From contig CAMPGV010000022.1 in the NCBI GenBank assembly GCA_946885745.1, positions 1 through 14,172 on the forward strand: DNA of 14,172 bases, given 5' to 3'. Below are positions 1 to 7,355 of this stretch, piece by piece (within the stretch, counting starts at the first letter, position 1; each line of letters begins with the position of its first letter). Under the pieces are notes generated by a model. The model was not told where the DNA came from. It did no database searches and worked only from the letters and a program-made list of their open reading frames with translations. This DNA comes from an uncultured Candidatus Saccharibacteria bacterium. GTDB lineage: Bacteria > Patescibacteria > Saccharimonadia > Saccharimonadales > JAEWBQ01. Both the position numbers and the translations under genes were made by a program.

Positions 1-911
1 CCATGATGGGCCGCTTGACGAGCCGCCAATCCGGCGACAACCGTTTTACCGGCACCCACGTCACCCTGAAGCAGTCGATTCATGGGCACTTCCTTTTCAA
101 AGTCCTGGATAATCTCCCAGGCTGCGCGACGCTGAGCATCCGTTAATGCAAACGGAAGCTGCTTCACAAAATCAGCAACCACTAATTGCTCGAAAGGTAT
201 ATGCCAGCCATCGAGCTTAGCATTCTCTTGCTTGTTGAGCTGGCTAGCCAGCAGCAACTGAAAAAGCTCTTCAAATGCCAGGCGTTCCCTCGCCTTCTCT
301 ACATCTTTCACTGCCTTAGGAAAGTGCATGTTAAGTAGCGCATCGCCGCGACTAATGAGCTTCTCTTTGTCGACAATATCTTGCGGCAATGTCTCCGGAA
401 GCATCGACATAAGCGGACGAAGCTCATTCATAATTTTACGTACCACCAGGCTCTTGAGTCCTTTAATAGACCTGTAGACCGGCACCATGCGATCGGTCTG
501 CACTGGCATCTCACTTGCCTGTTCAGCACTTGGGTTGGTGAGTTGGTATTTGTTGTAGCTAAACTCAAACTCTCCTGAAAAGAAAAATTCCTCACCGCTT
601 TTTAGCTGCGTTTCACGGTATGGCTGATTGAACCATATCGCCTGGAGCTTGCCGGTATCATCTGCAAGTGTCGCCGTCGTAAGGCGGAGGCCTCGACGCA
701 CAGGACGCGTTGCAATCTTCTCGCAGCGTGCCTTAATAGTCATCTTGCCTGGATGAATATCCGCAATTTTAACCACTTCAGTAAAGTCCTCGTGGCGTCG
801 AGGCAAGAAGTTGATCAAATCCCCAACAGTACGCAGGCCAGCCGCAGCAAGTTGCTCCGCGGTCTTAGGGCCAACGCCCTTGATCTTATCAAGCGACGTG
901 GCTAGATTCAT
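1..911 (-). CDS. recG: ATP-dependent DNA helicase RecG, N-terminal 303 residues (cut by left window edge)
   Basis: RecG remodels stalled replication forks and branch-migrates Holliday junctions in the cytoplasm. Translating the minus strand from the ATG at 911 gives an uninterrupted frame to the window edge. It starts with a helix-hairpin-helix-like segment (LDKIKGVGPKTAEQL), then LINFLPRRHEDF, typical of the RecG N-terminus. An OB-fold wedge region follows (about residues 50-150), then the helicase lead-in FALTDAQRRAAWEI and Walker A GDVGAGKT at residues 283-290. The remaining helicase motifs lie outside the window. The gene starts 21 bases after the tyrS stop on the same strand, so readthrough from tyrS is possible, but there is also a private promoter. 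No Shine-Dalgarno sequence precedes the ATG. Family assignment is firm; the full length cannot be judged. Confidence 0.96.
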   Translation of the reverse strand, partial: MNLATSLDKIKGVGPKTAEQLAAAGLRTVGDLINFLPRRHEDFTEVVKIADIHPGKMTIKARCEKIATRPVRRGLRLTTATLADDTGKLQAIWFNQPYRETQLKSGEEFFFSGEFEFSYNKYQLTNPSAEQASEMPVQTDRMVPVYRSIKGLKSLVVRKIMNELRPLMSMLPETLPQDIVDKEKLISRGDALLNMHFPKAVKDVEKARERLAFEELFQLLLASQLNKQENAKLDGWHIPFEQLVVADFVKQLPFALTDAQRRAAWEIIQDFEKEVPMNRLLQGDVGAGKTVVAGLAARQAAHH

Positions 912-917
912 ACCTAT

Positions 918-926
918 AGTATAGCA
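918..926 (-). promoter_or_regulatory. Extended -10 promoter of recG, placing +1 on the ATG
   Basis: Read on the minus strand, the sequence is TGC followed by TATACT (hexamer at 923-918), a full extended -10 element one mismatch from consensus. Six bases separate the hexamer from the recG ATG, so the usual start point falls on the A of the start codon at 911. There is no clear -35 hexamer, as is common with extended -10 promoters. The site lies in the 21-base tyrS-recG gap. It is a prediction from sequence only. Confidence 0.6.
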
Positions 927-932
927 AGCAAT

Positions 933-2147
933 TTAGCGGACGAGGACGAAACTATTCTTGCCCTTTTTAATAAGAGAAGAGGCACTAACAGTTAGGTCTT
1001 CACCAATTTTCTTGCCGTTCACACTAACACCACCACCGCTGATAAGGCGACGCGCCTCGCCGTTACTCGCGACCACACCAGCCTCGACCAGCGCCTCAAT
1101 CACCGTCACACCAGTAGCGACAGTCGGGATCTCTGCAGAGAGGGCTTCGATATCGCCATTTTGAAGCGCAGTAAAATCACCGCCACCAAAGAGCGCATTC
1201 GTCACACGCTCTACAGATTCACGGCGCTCTACACCGTGCACTAGATCGGTCAACTCTTGGGCAAGTCGCTTCTGGGCAATGCGCGCACTTGGGTCAACGG
1301 CGTGCTCCGCCGCAACTGCATCAACCGCATCCTTATCGAGTAGCGTGAAGAGTTTGAGGTAATCAATCGCACCTTCGTCATCGGTATTGAGCCAGAATTG
1401 ATAGAACTGGTAGACACTTGTCTTTTTCGGATCAAGCCACACAGCCCCGCCAACTGATTTCCCAAACTTCTTTCCGGTTGCTTTATTAATAATGATTGGC
1501 GCTGTCATACCATGCACGGCATGGCCTTCTTTCTTGCGAATCAAATCGACACCAGAAAGAATATTACCCCACTGATCACTTCCGCCAATCTGAAGATCAA
1601 CACCGTGATGATTGTGCAGATGCCAGAAGTCGTAACCCTGGAGGAGCGTATAGCTAAACTCGGCATAGCTAATACCCGTGCCGCCCTCGCCGATACGTGT
1701 AGCAATAAAGTCCCGCTGCACAAGCTGACTCATACTAAAGTGCTTGCCCACATCACGTAGGAACTCTAAAATACTGACGTCTTTCAGCCAATCGTAGTTA
1801 TCGACAAGCGTGAATTCTTTGCCACTAAATAAGCCTGAAACTTGCGCAGCTAGTGCGGCTTTGTTGTCTGCAATCTGCTCAAGCGAAATCAGCTGACGCT
1901 CATCGTCACGACCGCCCGGGTCGCCAACAACACCAGTACCGCCACCGACAAGCAGGACTACCTTGTGTCCGTGGTCCAAGAAGCGACGCACCATCATGTA
2001 GACGGCCAAGTGTCCGACATGCAAACTATCACCCGTCGGATCCGTACCCAGATAGAGAGTATACTGCTGCTCGTCCAAGTTAGATGGTGAGTCAAATGTA
2101 GTTTGGTTATAAAAACCGCGCCACTGCAGTTCTTCGGAAAGTTTCAT
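933..2147 (-). CDS. tyrS: Tyrosyl-tRNA synthetase
   Basis: Class I aminoacyl-tRNA synthetase that charges tRNA-Tyr with tyrosine in the cytoplasm. The 404 residues match the usual bacterial TyrRS length. The HIGH-type signature is HVGH at residues 43-46, after LGTDPTGDSL. Tyrosine-pocket motifs follow: SYTLLQGYDFWHLH (about 165-178) and QIGGSDQWGNI (186-196). The KMSKS-type loop is KFGKS (226-230), then a C-terminal anticodon-binding/S4 RNA-binding region (about 340-404, with ARRLISGGGVSVNG). The start is fixed by an AAAGGAGA Shine-Dalgarno sequence just upstream. The gene is transcribed divergently from the PBP gene and ends 21 bases before recG. Nothing looks degraded. Confidence 0.98.
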   Translation of the reverse strand: MKLSEELQWRGFYNQTTFDSPSNLDEQQYTLYLGTDPTGDSLHVGHLAVYMMVRRFLDHGHKVVLLVGGGTGVVGDPGGRDDERQLISLEQIADNKAALAAQVSGLFSGKEFTLVDNYDWLKDVSILEFLRDVGKHFSMSQLVQRDFIATRIGEGGTGISYAEFSYTLLQGYDFWHLHNHHGVDLQIGGSDQWGNILSGVDLIRKKEGHAVHGMTAPIIINKATGKKFGKSVGGAVWLDPKKTSVYQFYQFWLNTDDEGAIDYLKLFTLLDKDAVDAVAAEHAVDPSARIAQKRLAQELTDLVHGVERRESVERVTNALFGGGDFTALQNGDIEALSAEIPTVATGVTVIEALVEAGVVASNGEARRLISGGGVSVNGKKIGEDLTVSASSLIKKGKNSFVLVR

Positions 2148-2181
2148 CCTATCTCCTTTATATGGGTAATTAACTCTGGTA

Positions 2182-2190
2182 AGTATAACA
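2182..2190 (-). promoter_or_regulatory. Extended -10 promoter of tyrS
   Basis: On the minus strand the element reads TGT then TATACT (hexamer 2187-2182). It predicts a start near 2175 and a leader of about 28 bases that contains the AAAGGAGA ribosome-binding site. No convincing -35 hexamer lies 16-18 bases upstream. No T-box-like leader fits in such a short untranslated region, so tRNA-sensing control of tyrS is unlikely here. Confidence 0.6.
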
Positions 2191-2219
2191 GAAATTACCT
2201 CTAGACGCGACGGAATCGG

Positions 2220-2228
2220 TGGTATAAT
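2220..2228 (+). promoter_or_regulatory. Extended -10 promoter of the class A PBP gene
   Basis: TGG followed by a perfect TATAAT (2223-2228) forms an extended -10. The best -35 candidate is a weak TAGACG (2202-2207) at 15-base spacing. Predicted start is about 2235, giving a 27-base leader with an AAGGAAG ribosome-binding site before the GTG at 2262. It faces away from the tyrS promoter within the same 114-base gap. Confidence 0.7.
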
Positions 2229-2261
2229 AGTGAGTAATAATGCTTATGGGAAGGAAGTTAC

Positions 2262-4916
2262 GTGGTTAATAAACCTAGCAAACGAGCACGCAGTCTTAAC
2301 GTGTACTCGAATCTCGCGCACAAGCGAAAAACTCGTCGCGACACTGAAGCGCGCCGCAAAGCAGAATATCTTGCGAGCTTGCCGAAGCATCCAGTGAAAC
2401 GCATGGTATACCGCATGCATCCAAAGCGCATGTGGAAGTTCTGGGTGAGCAAGCGTGGCGGTATCCTAGCCCTTAAAATTGCCGGCGTCGCAATCCTTCT
2501 CAACGTACTACTTGTCGGTGGCCTTTTTGCCTATTACCGCAAAGATCTTGACCAAATACGCCCGGGCGAACTTTCAAAGCGCGTTCAGACAACAGTCACG
2601 ACCTACCTCGACCGTAACGGAGAGACTCTTTGGAAAGATAAAGGTCAAGGTAACTACAAGCTTGTTGTCGACGGTAAGGACATTAACGACAACATGAAGA
2701 ACGCAACCGTGGCTATCGAAGACAAAGATTTCCGCAAGCATGGTGGTGTTAGCGTCAGCGGTATCTTCCGCTCTTCAATCAATAACCTCAAGGGTGGTAG
2801 CACCCAGGGTGGCTCAACCCTCACTCAGCAACTCGTCAAACAGGTATTCTTTGCCGACGAAGCGGGCGACCGCGGCTTTGGCGGTATCCCTCGAAAGATC
2901 AAAGAAATGATTCTTGCAATCGAGGTAGAGCGCATGTATGACAAAGACCAGATTCTTAACCTCTACCTTAACGAGTCACCGTATGGCGGTCGTCGTAACG
3001 GCGTTGAGTCAGGCGCTCAGACCTACTTTGGTGTCAGCGCCAAAGACGTCACTCTTCCTCAAGCCGCACTACTAGCAGCAATTCCAAATAGTCCAAGCCT
3101 CTATGACCCTTACAATACTGCCGGCAATGACGCCCTTATAGTCCGCCAGCATGATGTACTGGACCGAATGGCAGACCAAGGCTTCATCTCACGATCTGAA
3201 GCAGACGAAGCCAAGAAATACCCAATCCTTGATGATCTCAAACCTGCAGCCAGCCAGTTTGACGACATTAAGGCGCCTCACTTTGTACAGATGGTGCGCA
3301 ACCAACTTGAACAAGAACTTGGCAAGGCAACCGTCGGCCAAGGTGGACTCACCGTCACAACTACCCTTGATAGCCGAATCCAAAATAAACTTGAAGAGTC
3401 AATGAACACTCTCTTTGCTTCTAATACACCGAACTTCGCCGGCTTTACCAACGGTGCTGCTACGGTAGAGGATACGCAGACGGGCCAGATCGTCGCCTTG
3501 ATGGGTAGTCGTGACTATAGCTATGAAGGCTTTGGTCAAGACAATGCTACTACGGCATACATCCAGCCAGGCTCAACTATCAAGCCGCTTGTTTATGCCC
3601 AACTCTTTAGCGACCAGGGCAAAGGCAAGGCAAACTACGGAAGCGGTTCGATCTTGTCCGACAGTAACGACATGAAAGCTATCTACGGCGCTGAGCTAAA
3701 CAACGCTGATAGGAAGTTCCTTGGTAGCATCAATATCCGCAAGTCACTCGGACTATCACGGAACGTCCCTGCCGTAAAAGCAATGCACATTAGCGGCGTC
3801 AAGCCGACACTTGAAACAATCCGCGCACTTGGCGACACCAACTACTGTACACAAGGTGCCGATGCACAAGCTGGTCTATCGTCAGCTATCGGTGGTTGCG
3901 GCACCCGCATGATCGATCACGTCAACGCGTTCGCCTCACTCGGTCGTCTGGGAACATACAAGCCAACCAGCACTGTACTAAAAGTCACTAACAGCCAAGG
4001 CGAGGTTATTAAACAGTTCAAGGACGAGAGCAAACAAGTACTTGATCCTCAGTCAGCTTATATCGTGTCTGACATCTTGAGTGACGACAATGCACGTGCC
4101 GGTCTCTACGGACGCAACTTCTACGGTCTCTACGTACCTGGCGTACGAACAGCCGTCAAAACCGGTACTTCAGACAGGGACGGTAAACCTAAGGATATTT
4201 GGACACTTAGCTACACCCCAGCTCTTTCAATGGGAGTCTGGCTGGGAAATCCAGACACTACTCCTCTCACAAATGGCAACTCATCAATCCCAGCCAAGAT
4301 CGTAGGCCAAGTAATGGAGTATGCTCATAAAGAAGTTTACGCAGCCGAAGGCAAGTGGAGCCCAGACGGCGGCGGTAGCTGGTTTACCCGTCCTGCCGGT
4401 CTCCAAACAATTAACGGCGAGCTCTTCCCCTCTTGGTATAACAAAACGTCAGGGACATCGAATGCGACCGTAACCTTTGATAAAGTATCCAAGAAAAAGG
4501 CAACCAGCTGTACACCTGAAGGCGCTAGGATTGACGTTGGCGTTACTAAGTCAACCGATCCTATCAGCAAGAAAGAGGTCATATCAGCATCAGACGGTTA
4601 TGACGCCACTACAGATGATGACTTCCATAAATGTGAAGATGCCAAGCCTACAGTTTCCGGAATTAATGTTTCGCCAGCAGGAGGCGGCAACTACAAGATT
4701 AGCGCTACCGTAAGCGGTGGCACGCATGCCCTACAATCTGTTGAAATCCGTGTCGGTGGCACCGTTGTCGCGACACTGCCAGCTAACGGCTCAAGCTACG
4801 CCGCAACATACAAGCCAACAGCCAGCGGACCACAAACAATCAGTATCATTGCAACCGATGTCGGCTACTACAGCACGACAGAGACCAAGCAGGAAAATCT
4901 CTCTTCGGGCAGCTGA
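2262..4916 (+). CDS. Class A penicillin-binding protein (GT51 transglycosylase/transpeptidase) with Ig-like tail
   Basis: Bifunctional peptidoglycan synthase: it polymerises lipid II glycan chains and cross-links the peptides outside the membrane. The 884 residues begin with a long, very basic cytoplasmic segment (1-65) and one membrane helix (about 67-91). All five GT51 motifs are visible: EDKDFRKHGG (catalytic Glu153), GGSTLTQQ, RKIKE, KDQILNLYLN and RNGVESGAQTYF. The transpeptidase has STIK (Ser438, Lys441), SRN (499-501) and KTGT (from 633). Two cysteine pairs, C529/C546 and C750/C791, could form disulfides. The last 85 or so residues form a beta-rich Ig-like module. Translation starts at GTG with an AAGGAAG site upstream. 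It stands alone, ending in TGA before a strong terminator. The class is clear; no specific pbp name is justified. Confidence 0.95.
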   Translation: MVNKPSKRARSLNVYSNLAHKRKTRRDTEARRKAEYLASLPKHPVKRMVYRMHPKRMWKFWVSKRGGILALKIAGVAILLNVLLVGGLFAYYRKDLDQIRPGELSKRVQTTVTTYLDRNGETLWKDKGQGNYKLVVDGKDINDNMKNATVAIEDKDFRKHGGVSVSGIFRSSINNLKGGSTQGGSTLTQQLVKQVFFADEAGDRGFGGIPRKIKEMILAIEVERMYDKDQILNLYLNESPYGGRRNGVESGAQTYFGVSAKDVTLPQAALLAAIPNSPSLYDPYNTAGNDALIVRQHDVLDRMADQGFISRSEADEAKKYPILDDLKPAASQFDDIKAPHFVQMVRNQLEQELGKATVGQGGLTVTTTLDSRIQNKLEESMNTLFASNTPNFAGFTNGAATVEDTQTGQIVALMGSRDYSYEGFGQDNATTAYIQPGSTIKPLVYAQLFSDQGKGKANYGSGSILSDSNDMKAIYGAELNNADRKFLGSINIRKSLGLSRNVPAVKAMHISGVKPTLETIRALGDTNYCTQGADAQAGLSSAIGGCGTRMIDHVNAFASLGRLGTYKPTSTVLKVTNSQGEVIKQFKDESKQVLDPQSAYIVSDILSDDNARAGLYGRNFYGLYVPGVRTAVKTGTSDRDGKPKDIWTLSYTPALSMGVWLGNPDTTPLTNGNSSIPAKIVGQVMEYAHKEVYAAEGKWSPDGGGSWFTRPAGLQTINGELFPSWYNKTSGTSNATVTFDKVSKKKATSCTPEGARIDVGVTKSTDPISKKEVISASDGYDATTDDDFHKCEDAKPTVSGINVSPAGGGNYKISATVSGGTHALQSVEIRVGGTVVATLPANGSSYAATYKPTASGPQTISIIATDVGYYSTTETKQENLSSGS

Positions 4917-4935
4917 AGAAAAGAACGTAACTAAT

Positions 4936-4964
4936 AAAGAACTCCTCAACTGAGGAGTTCTTTT
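4936..4964. terminator. Bidirectional intrinsic terminator between convergent PBP and PIN-TRAM genes
   Basis: A 12-base-pair perfect stem (4936-4947 with 4952-4963) closes an AACT loop. The plus strand continues with a T-run (TTTT, 4961-4964). The minus strand copy ends in TTTATTAG, so it can also stop transcription from the right. It lies 20 bases after the PBP stop and 23 bases beyond the end of the PIN-TRAM gene, the expected place for a shared terminator. Confidence 0.9.
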
Positions 4965-4986
4965 ACATGGACATGGACATGCACTA

Positions 4987-5946
4987 CTACTGCTTATCAA
5001 CTAGGTCAAGGAATGCAGCTTCGCGCTGCGCCTGAGTCTTAGGGCGAGAGGAGACAGGCTTAGCTTGCTTCGCCTGCGTATTACGCGTACGCTGCTCTTG
5101 CTGTGGCTTTTTGTTCTCCTTAGGTGCTTTCTTTGGCAACTCAGTAACAGGAGGCTTCACCTTAGCAGTCGCATCTTGCTTCTGAGGTGGAGTCGGCTTA
5201 ACAAGGCGTTTCCCAATAGGCTTTACATTTTGCTTCACAACAGGCTTGATTTCAACCAGTCGGGCAAACATCATCTTGCCAGCTGCCGTCTGGAGGCTAC
5301 GGATAATCTCAATATCTACCGTCTGACCAATGAGCTTGTTTGCCTGCTCGACAACAATCATCGTACCGTCGGCTAAGTACCCCACAGCCTGATGGCCATC
5401 CTGACCCTTCTGTACCAGCTCAAGACGCATGCGGTCACCTGGCAGATGCGCCATACGGATACTTTGGGCCAACTCGTTCAGGTTAAGAACTTTAATGTTT
5501 TCAACCGTCGCCACCTTGCTGAGATTAAAGTCAAGCGTACATACTAGGGCATTGTGCTTTTTTGCAAGCGTCAGTAGTCGCTCATCGACCCCCTCTTCTG
5601 CCTTGGCGCCGTCCTGGAGAATTTGCACATCAACTTTATCACTTGCCTGCAGCGAGGCGACCACGTCCAAGCCAAAGCGAGCCCGGCCGCGCTTTTCGTG
5701 GTCGGCATTATCGGCCAAGAACTGTAGTTCGCCAATAACACTGCGTGGAATAATAAGTGTATCTCCAATGAATCCCGTCTCTACGACACTCAAAATGCGC
5801 CCATCAATAAGAACTGATGTATCGACGAGAACGCTACGAACTTGACGCCGCACAATTGGCTGTTTCTTTTGTTTTGAAACGAGGTATGTCACCTCTAATA
5901 AGATAGCGAACACCGCTATGAGAATAAGTAACTGGATTGTATCCAT
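4987..5946 (-). CDS. Membrane-anchored PIN-TRAM protein, YacL type
   Basis: Probable ribonuclease-like protein: a PIN nuclease fold joined to a TRAM RNA-binding domain, as in Bacillus YacL, whose role is not settled. One N-terminal hydrophobic helix (about 4-23) precedes the PIN domain (about 37-160). Its acidic residues are visible: Asp42 in VDTSVLIDGR, Glu73 in IGELQ, Asp121 in VDERLL and Asp139 in CTLDFNLS. The TRAM domain covers about 168-233 (GQDGHQAVGYLADGTMIVVE). Residues 234-319 are a Lys/Pro/Gln-rich, probably disordered tail. Firmicute YacL proteins usually have several membrane helices; here there is one. An AAGGAG site precedes the ATG. It starts 18 bases after radA, as a co-transcribed last gene. 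The domain call is firm; the in vivo substrate is unknown. Confidence 0.9.
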   Translation of the reverse strand: MDTIQLLILIAVFAILLEVTYLVSKQKKQPIVRRQVRSVLVDTSVLIDGRILSVVETGFIGDTLIIPRSVIGELQFLADNADHEKRGRARFGLDVVASLQASDKVDVQILQDGAKAEEGVDERLLTLAKKHNALVCTLDFNLSKVATVENIKVLNLNELAQSIRMAHLPGDRMRLELVQKGQDGHQAVGYLADGTMIVVEQANKLIGQTVDIEIIRSLQTAAGKMMFARLVEIKPVVKQNVKPIGKRLVKPTPPQKQDATAKVKPPVTELPKKAPKENKKPQQEQRTRNTQAKQAKPVSSRPKTQAQREAAFLDLVDKQ

Positions 5947-5964
5947 TTGTTTGCTCCTTGCAAT

Positions 5965-7320
5965 TTATTGCAGGTAGTCGATCAGCGCCTGTCGAAGGTC
6001 TTTGATCGGTTTAATAAATGAGTTCTTTTTTGTACCGACAGCTGGCGCAAGTGCTGTTGTAAAGCCAAGTTTCTGCGCTTCGGCAATGCGGCGCTCGGCA
6101 CTATGCACGCTACGGATCTCTCCGCCCAAGCCTACTTCGCCAAATACGACTATTTCATCGTCAAGGCGACGGCCCGCCGCTGCACTTGCAATTGCCATAC
6201 ATATAGCAAGATCTGCCGCAGGATCACTGAGTCTAAGTCCACCAACAACATTGATATAGATATCTTTATCTGATAAGTTCAGCTTCGTTCGTCGTTCGAG
6301 GACTGCGATGAGAAGGTTAAGTCGGTTCAAATCAAACCCTGAGGCAGTACGTTTAGGATAGCCGAAACTTGTCGGATTGACAAGAGCCTGGATCTCCACT
6401 AGAAGCGGGCGAGTGCCTTCAAGGGTCGCCATCACGACTGAACCATCGGCATTCTGGCGCTCAGCGAGTAGCGCTGCCGAAGGATTCTCAACCACGCGCA
6501 ACCCCTCCTCATACATCTCGAAAATTGCCGCTTCACTCGTTGAGCCGTAACGGTTCTTCACAGCACGTACTACTTTGAAGCCACCGTAGCGATCACCTTC
6601 AAACTGCAACACAACATCCACGAGATGCTCCAGTACCTTTGGCCCAGCAATACTACCCTCTTTTGTCACATGACCCACCAGTACAACAGCAGCTCCAGCC
6701 TCTTTAGCTGCGCGAATAATTACATTGCTACTGTTCGTGATCTGACTAACAGTACCAGGGGCCGAGGTGATTTCATCAAGACTCAGTGTCTGAATAGAAT
6801 CAATAATAACCAGTTTATATTTGCCCGAGCGGATCGTTGCGGCGATATCATCGGCACTTGTACTGGCTACAAAATTTAACTGTTCGCTCGCATCAGCGCC
6901 AAGTCGCTCGGCTCGCAGCTTCACCTGACTTGCCGACTCCTCGCCGCTCGCATAGAGGACTGGCTGCGTACGTGCAATTGACGCTGTCACTTGGAGAAGC
7001 AGTGTACTTTTACCGATGCCTGGCTGACCAGCAAGCAAAATTACGCCACCAGGGAGAATGCCGCCACCGAGTACTGTATCGAGATCTGTAATACCAGTCG
7101 TCATTCGGGCCGCACCCTCGGTTGCAGAAATCGCTTGCATTGTCTGCGGCTCCAACACGCGCCCCGAGCTACTGCTGCGCGCCACGACCGACTTACCAGC
7201 CGAAATCGGCGCCTGCTCAACAAGCGTGTTCCATTCGCCGCAGTTATCGCACCTACCCGTCCATTTTGGGTAGCTCGCGCCACAGTTTTGGCAGATAAAC
7301 TGAGATCTAGCTTTTGCCAT
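5965..7320 (-). CDS. radA: DNA repair/recombination protein RadA (Sms)
   Basis: RecA-like ATPase that promotes branch migration and processing of recombination intermediates. The 451 residues are the normal family length. The N-terminal zinc finger has Cys10, Cys13, Cys24 and Cys27 (CQNC...CDNC). The ATPase core has Walker A GQPGIGKS (98-105) and Walker B VIID ending at Asp174. The RadA signature motif is KNRYG (255-259), a Phe-to-Tyr variant of the usual KNRFG. The Lon-like C-terminal domain runs from about 285 to the end. The gene follows the HExxH protein by 35 bases and precedes the PIN-TRAM gene by 18. There is no Shine-Dalgarno sequence; a promoter lies directly before the ATG, suggesting a leaderless transcript in addition to readthrough from clpC. 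Confidence 0.97.
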   Translation of the reverse strand: MAKARSQFICQNCGASYPKWTGRCDNCGEWNTLVEQAPISAGKSVVARSSSSGRVLEPQTMQAISATEGAARMTTGITDLDTVLGGGILPGGVILLAGQPGIGKSTLLLQVTASIARTQPVLYASGEESASQVKLRAERLGADASEQLNFVASTSADDIAATIRSGKYKLVIIDSIQTLSLDEITSAPGTVSQITNSSNVIIRAAKEAGAAVVLVGHVTKEGSIAGPKVLEHLVDVVLQFEGDRYGGFKVVRAVKNRYGSTSEAAIFEMYEEGLRVVENPSAALLAERQNADGSVVMATLEGTRPLLVEIQALVNPTSFGYPKRTASGFDLNRLNLLIAVLERRTKLNLSDKDIYINVVGGLRLSDPAADLAICMAIASAAAGRRLDDEIVVFGEVGLGGEIRSVHSAERRIAEAQKLGFTTALAPAVGTKKNSFIKPIKDLRQALIDYLQ

Positions 7321-7327
7321 TACACCA

Positions 7328-7336
7328 ATTATAACA
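7328..7336 (-). promoter_or_regulatory. Extended -10 promoter of radA giving a leaderless or near-leaderless mRNA
   Basis: On the minus strand TGT is followed by a perfect TATAAT (7333-7328). Seven bases separate it from the radA ATG, so initiation would fall on the base before the ATG or on it. No purine-rich ribosome-binding sequence is present. No good -35 is seen. It lies in the 35-base gap between the HExxH gene and radA, so radA can be expressed apart from the heat-shock promoter. Confidence 0.65.
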
Positions 7337-7355
7337 CCTTGCGTCGTTACCGTGA

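Noticed and set aside
381..578. Plus-strand open frame of 65 codons
   Set aside because: Antisense to recG, which is recognised by motif; no start signal.
2148..2181. T-box or other riboswitch in the tyrS leader
   Set aside because: The predicted leader is about 28 bases, too short for a T-box, and no specifier or antiterminator elements are visible.
4966..4981. Short tandem repeat CATGGA CATGGA CATG
   Set aside because: Fewer than three full copies in a short intergenic spacer after a terminator; no sign of a CRISPR, operator or variable repeat.
5065..5845. Plus-strand open frames opposite the PIN-TRAM gene
   Set aside because: They lie fully antisense to a gene with clear domains, have no ribosome-binding site, and show biased Leu/Arg/Ser composition typical of shadow frames.
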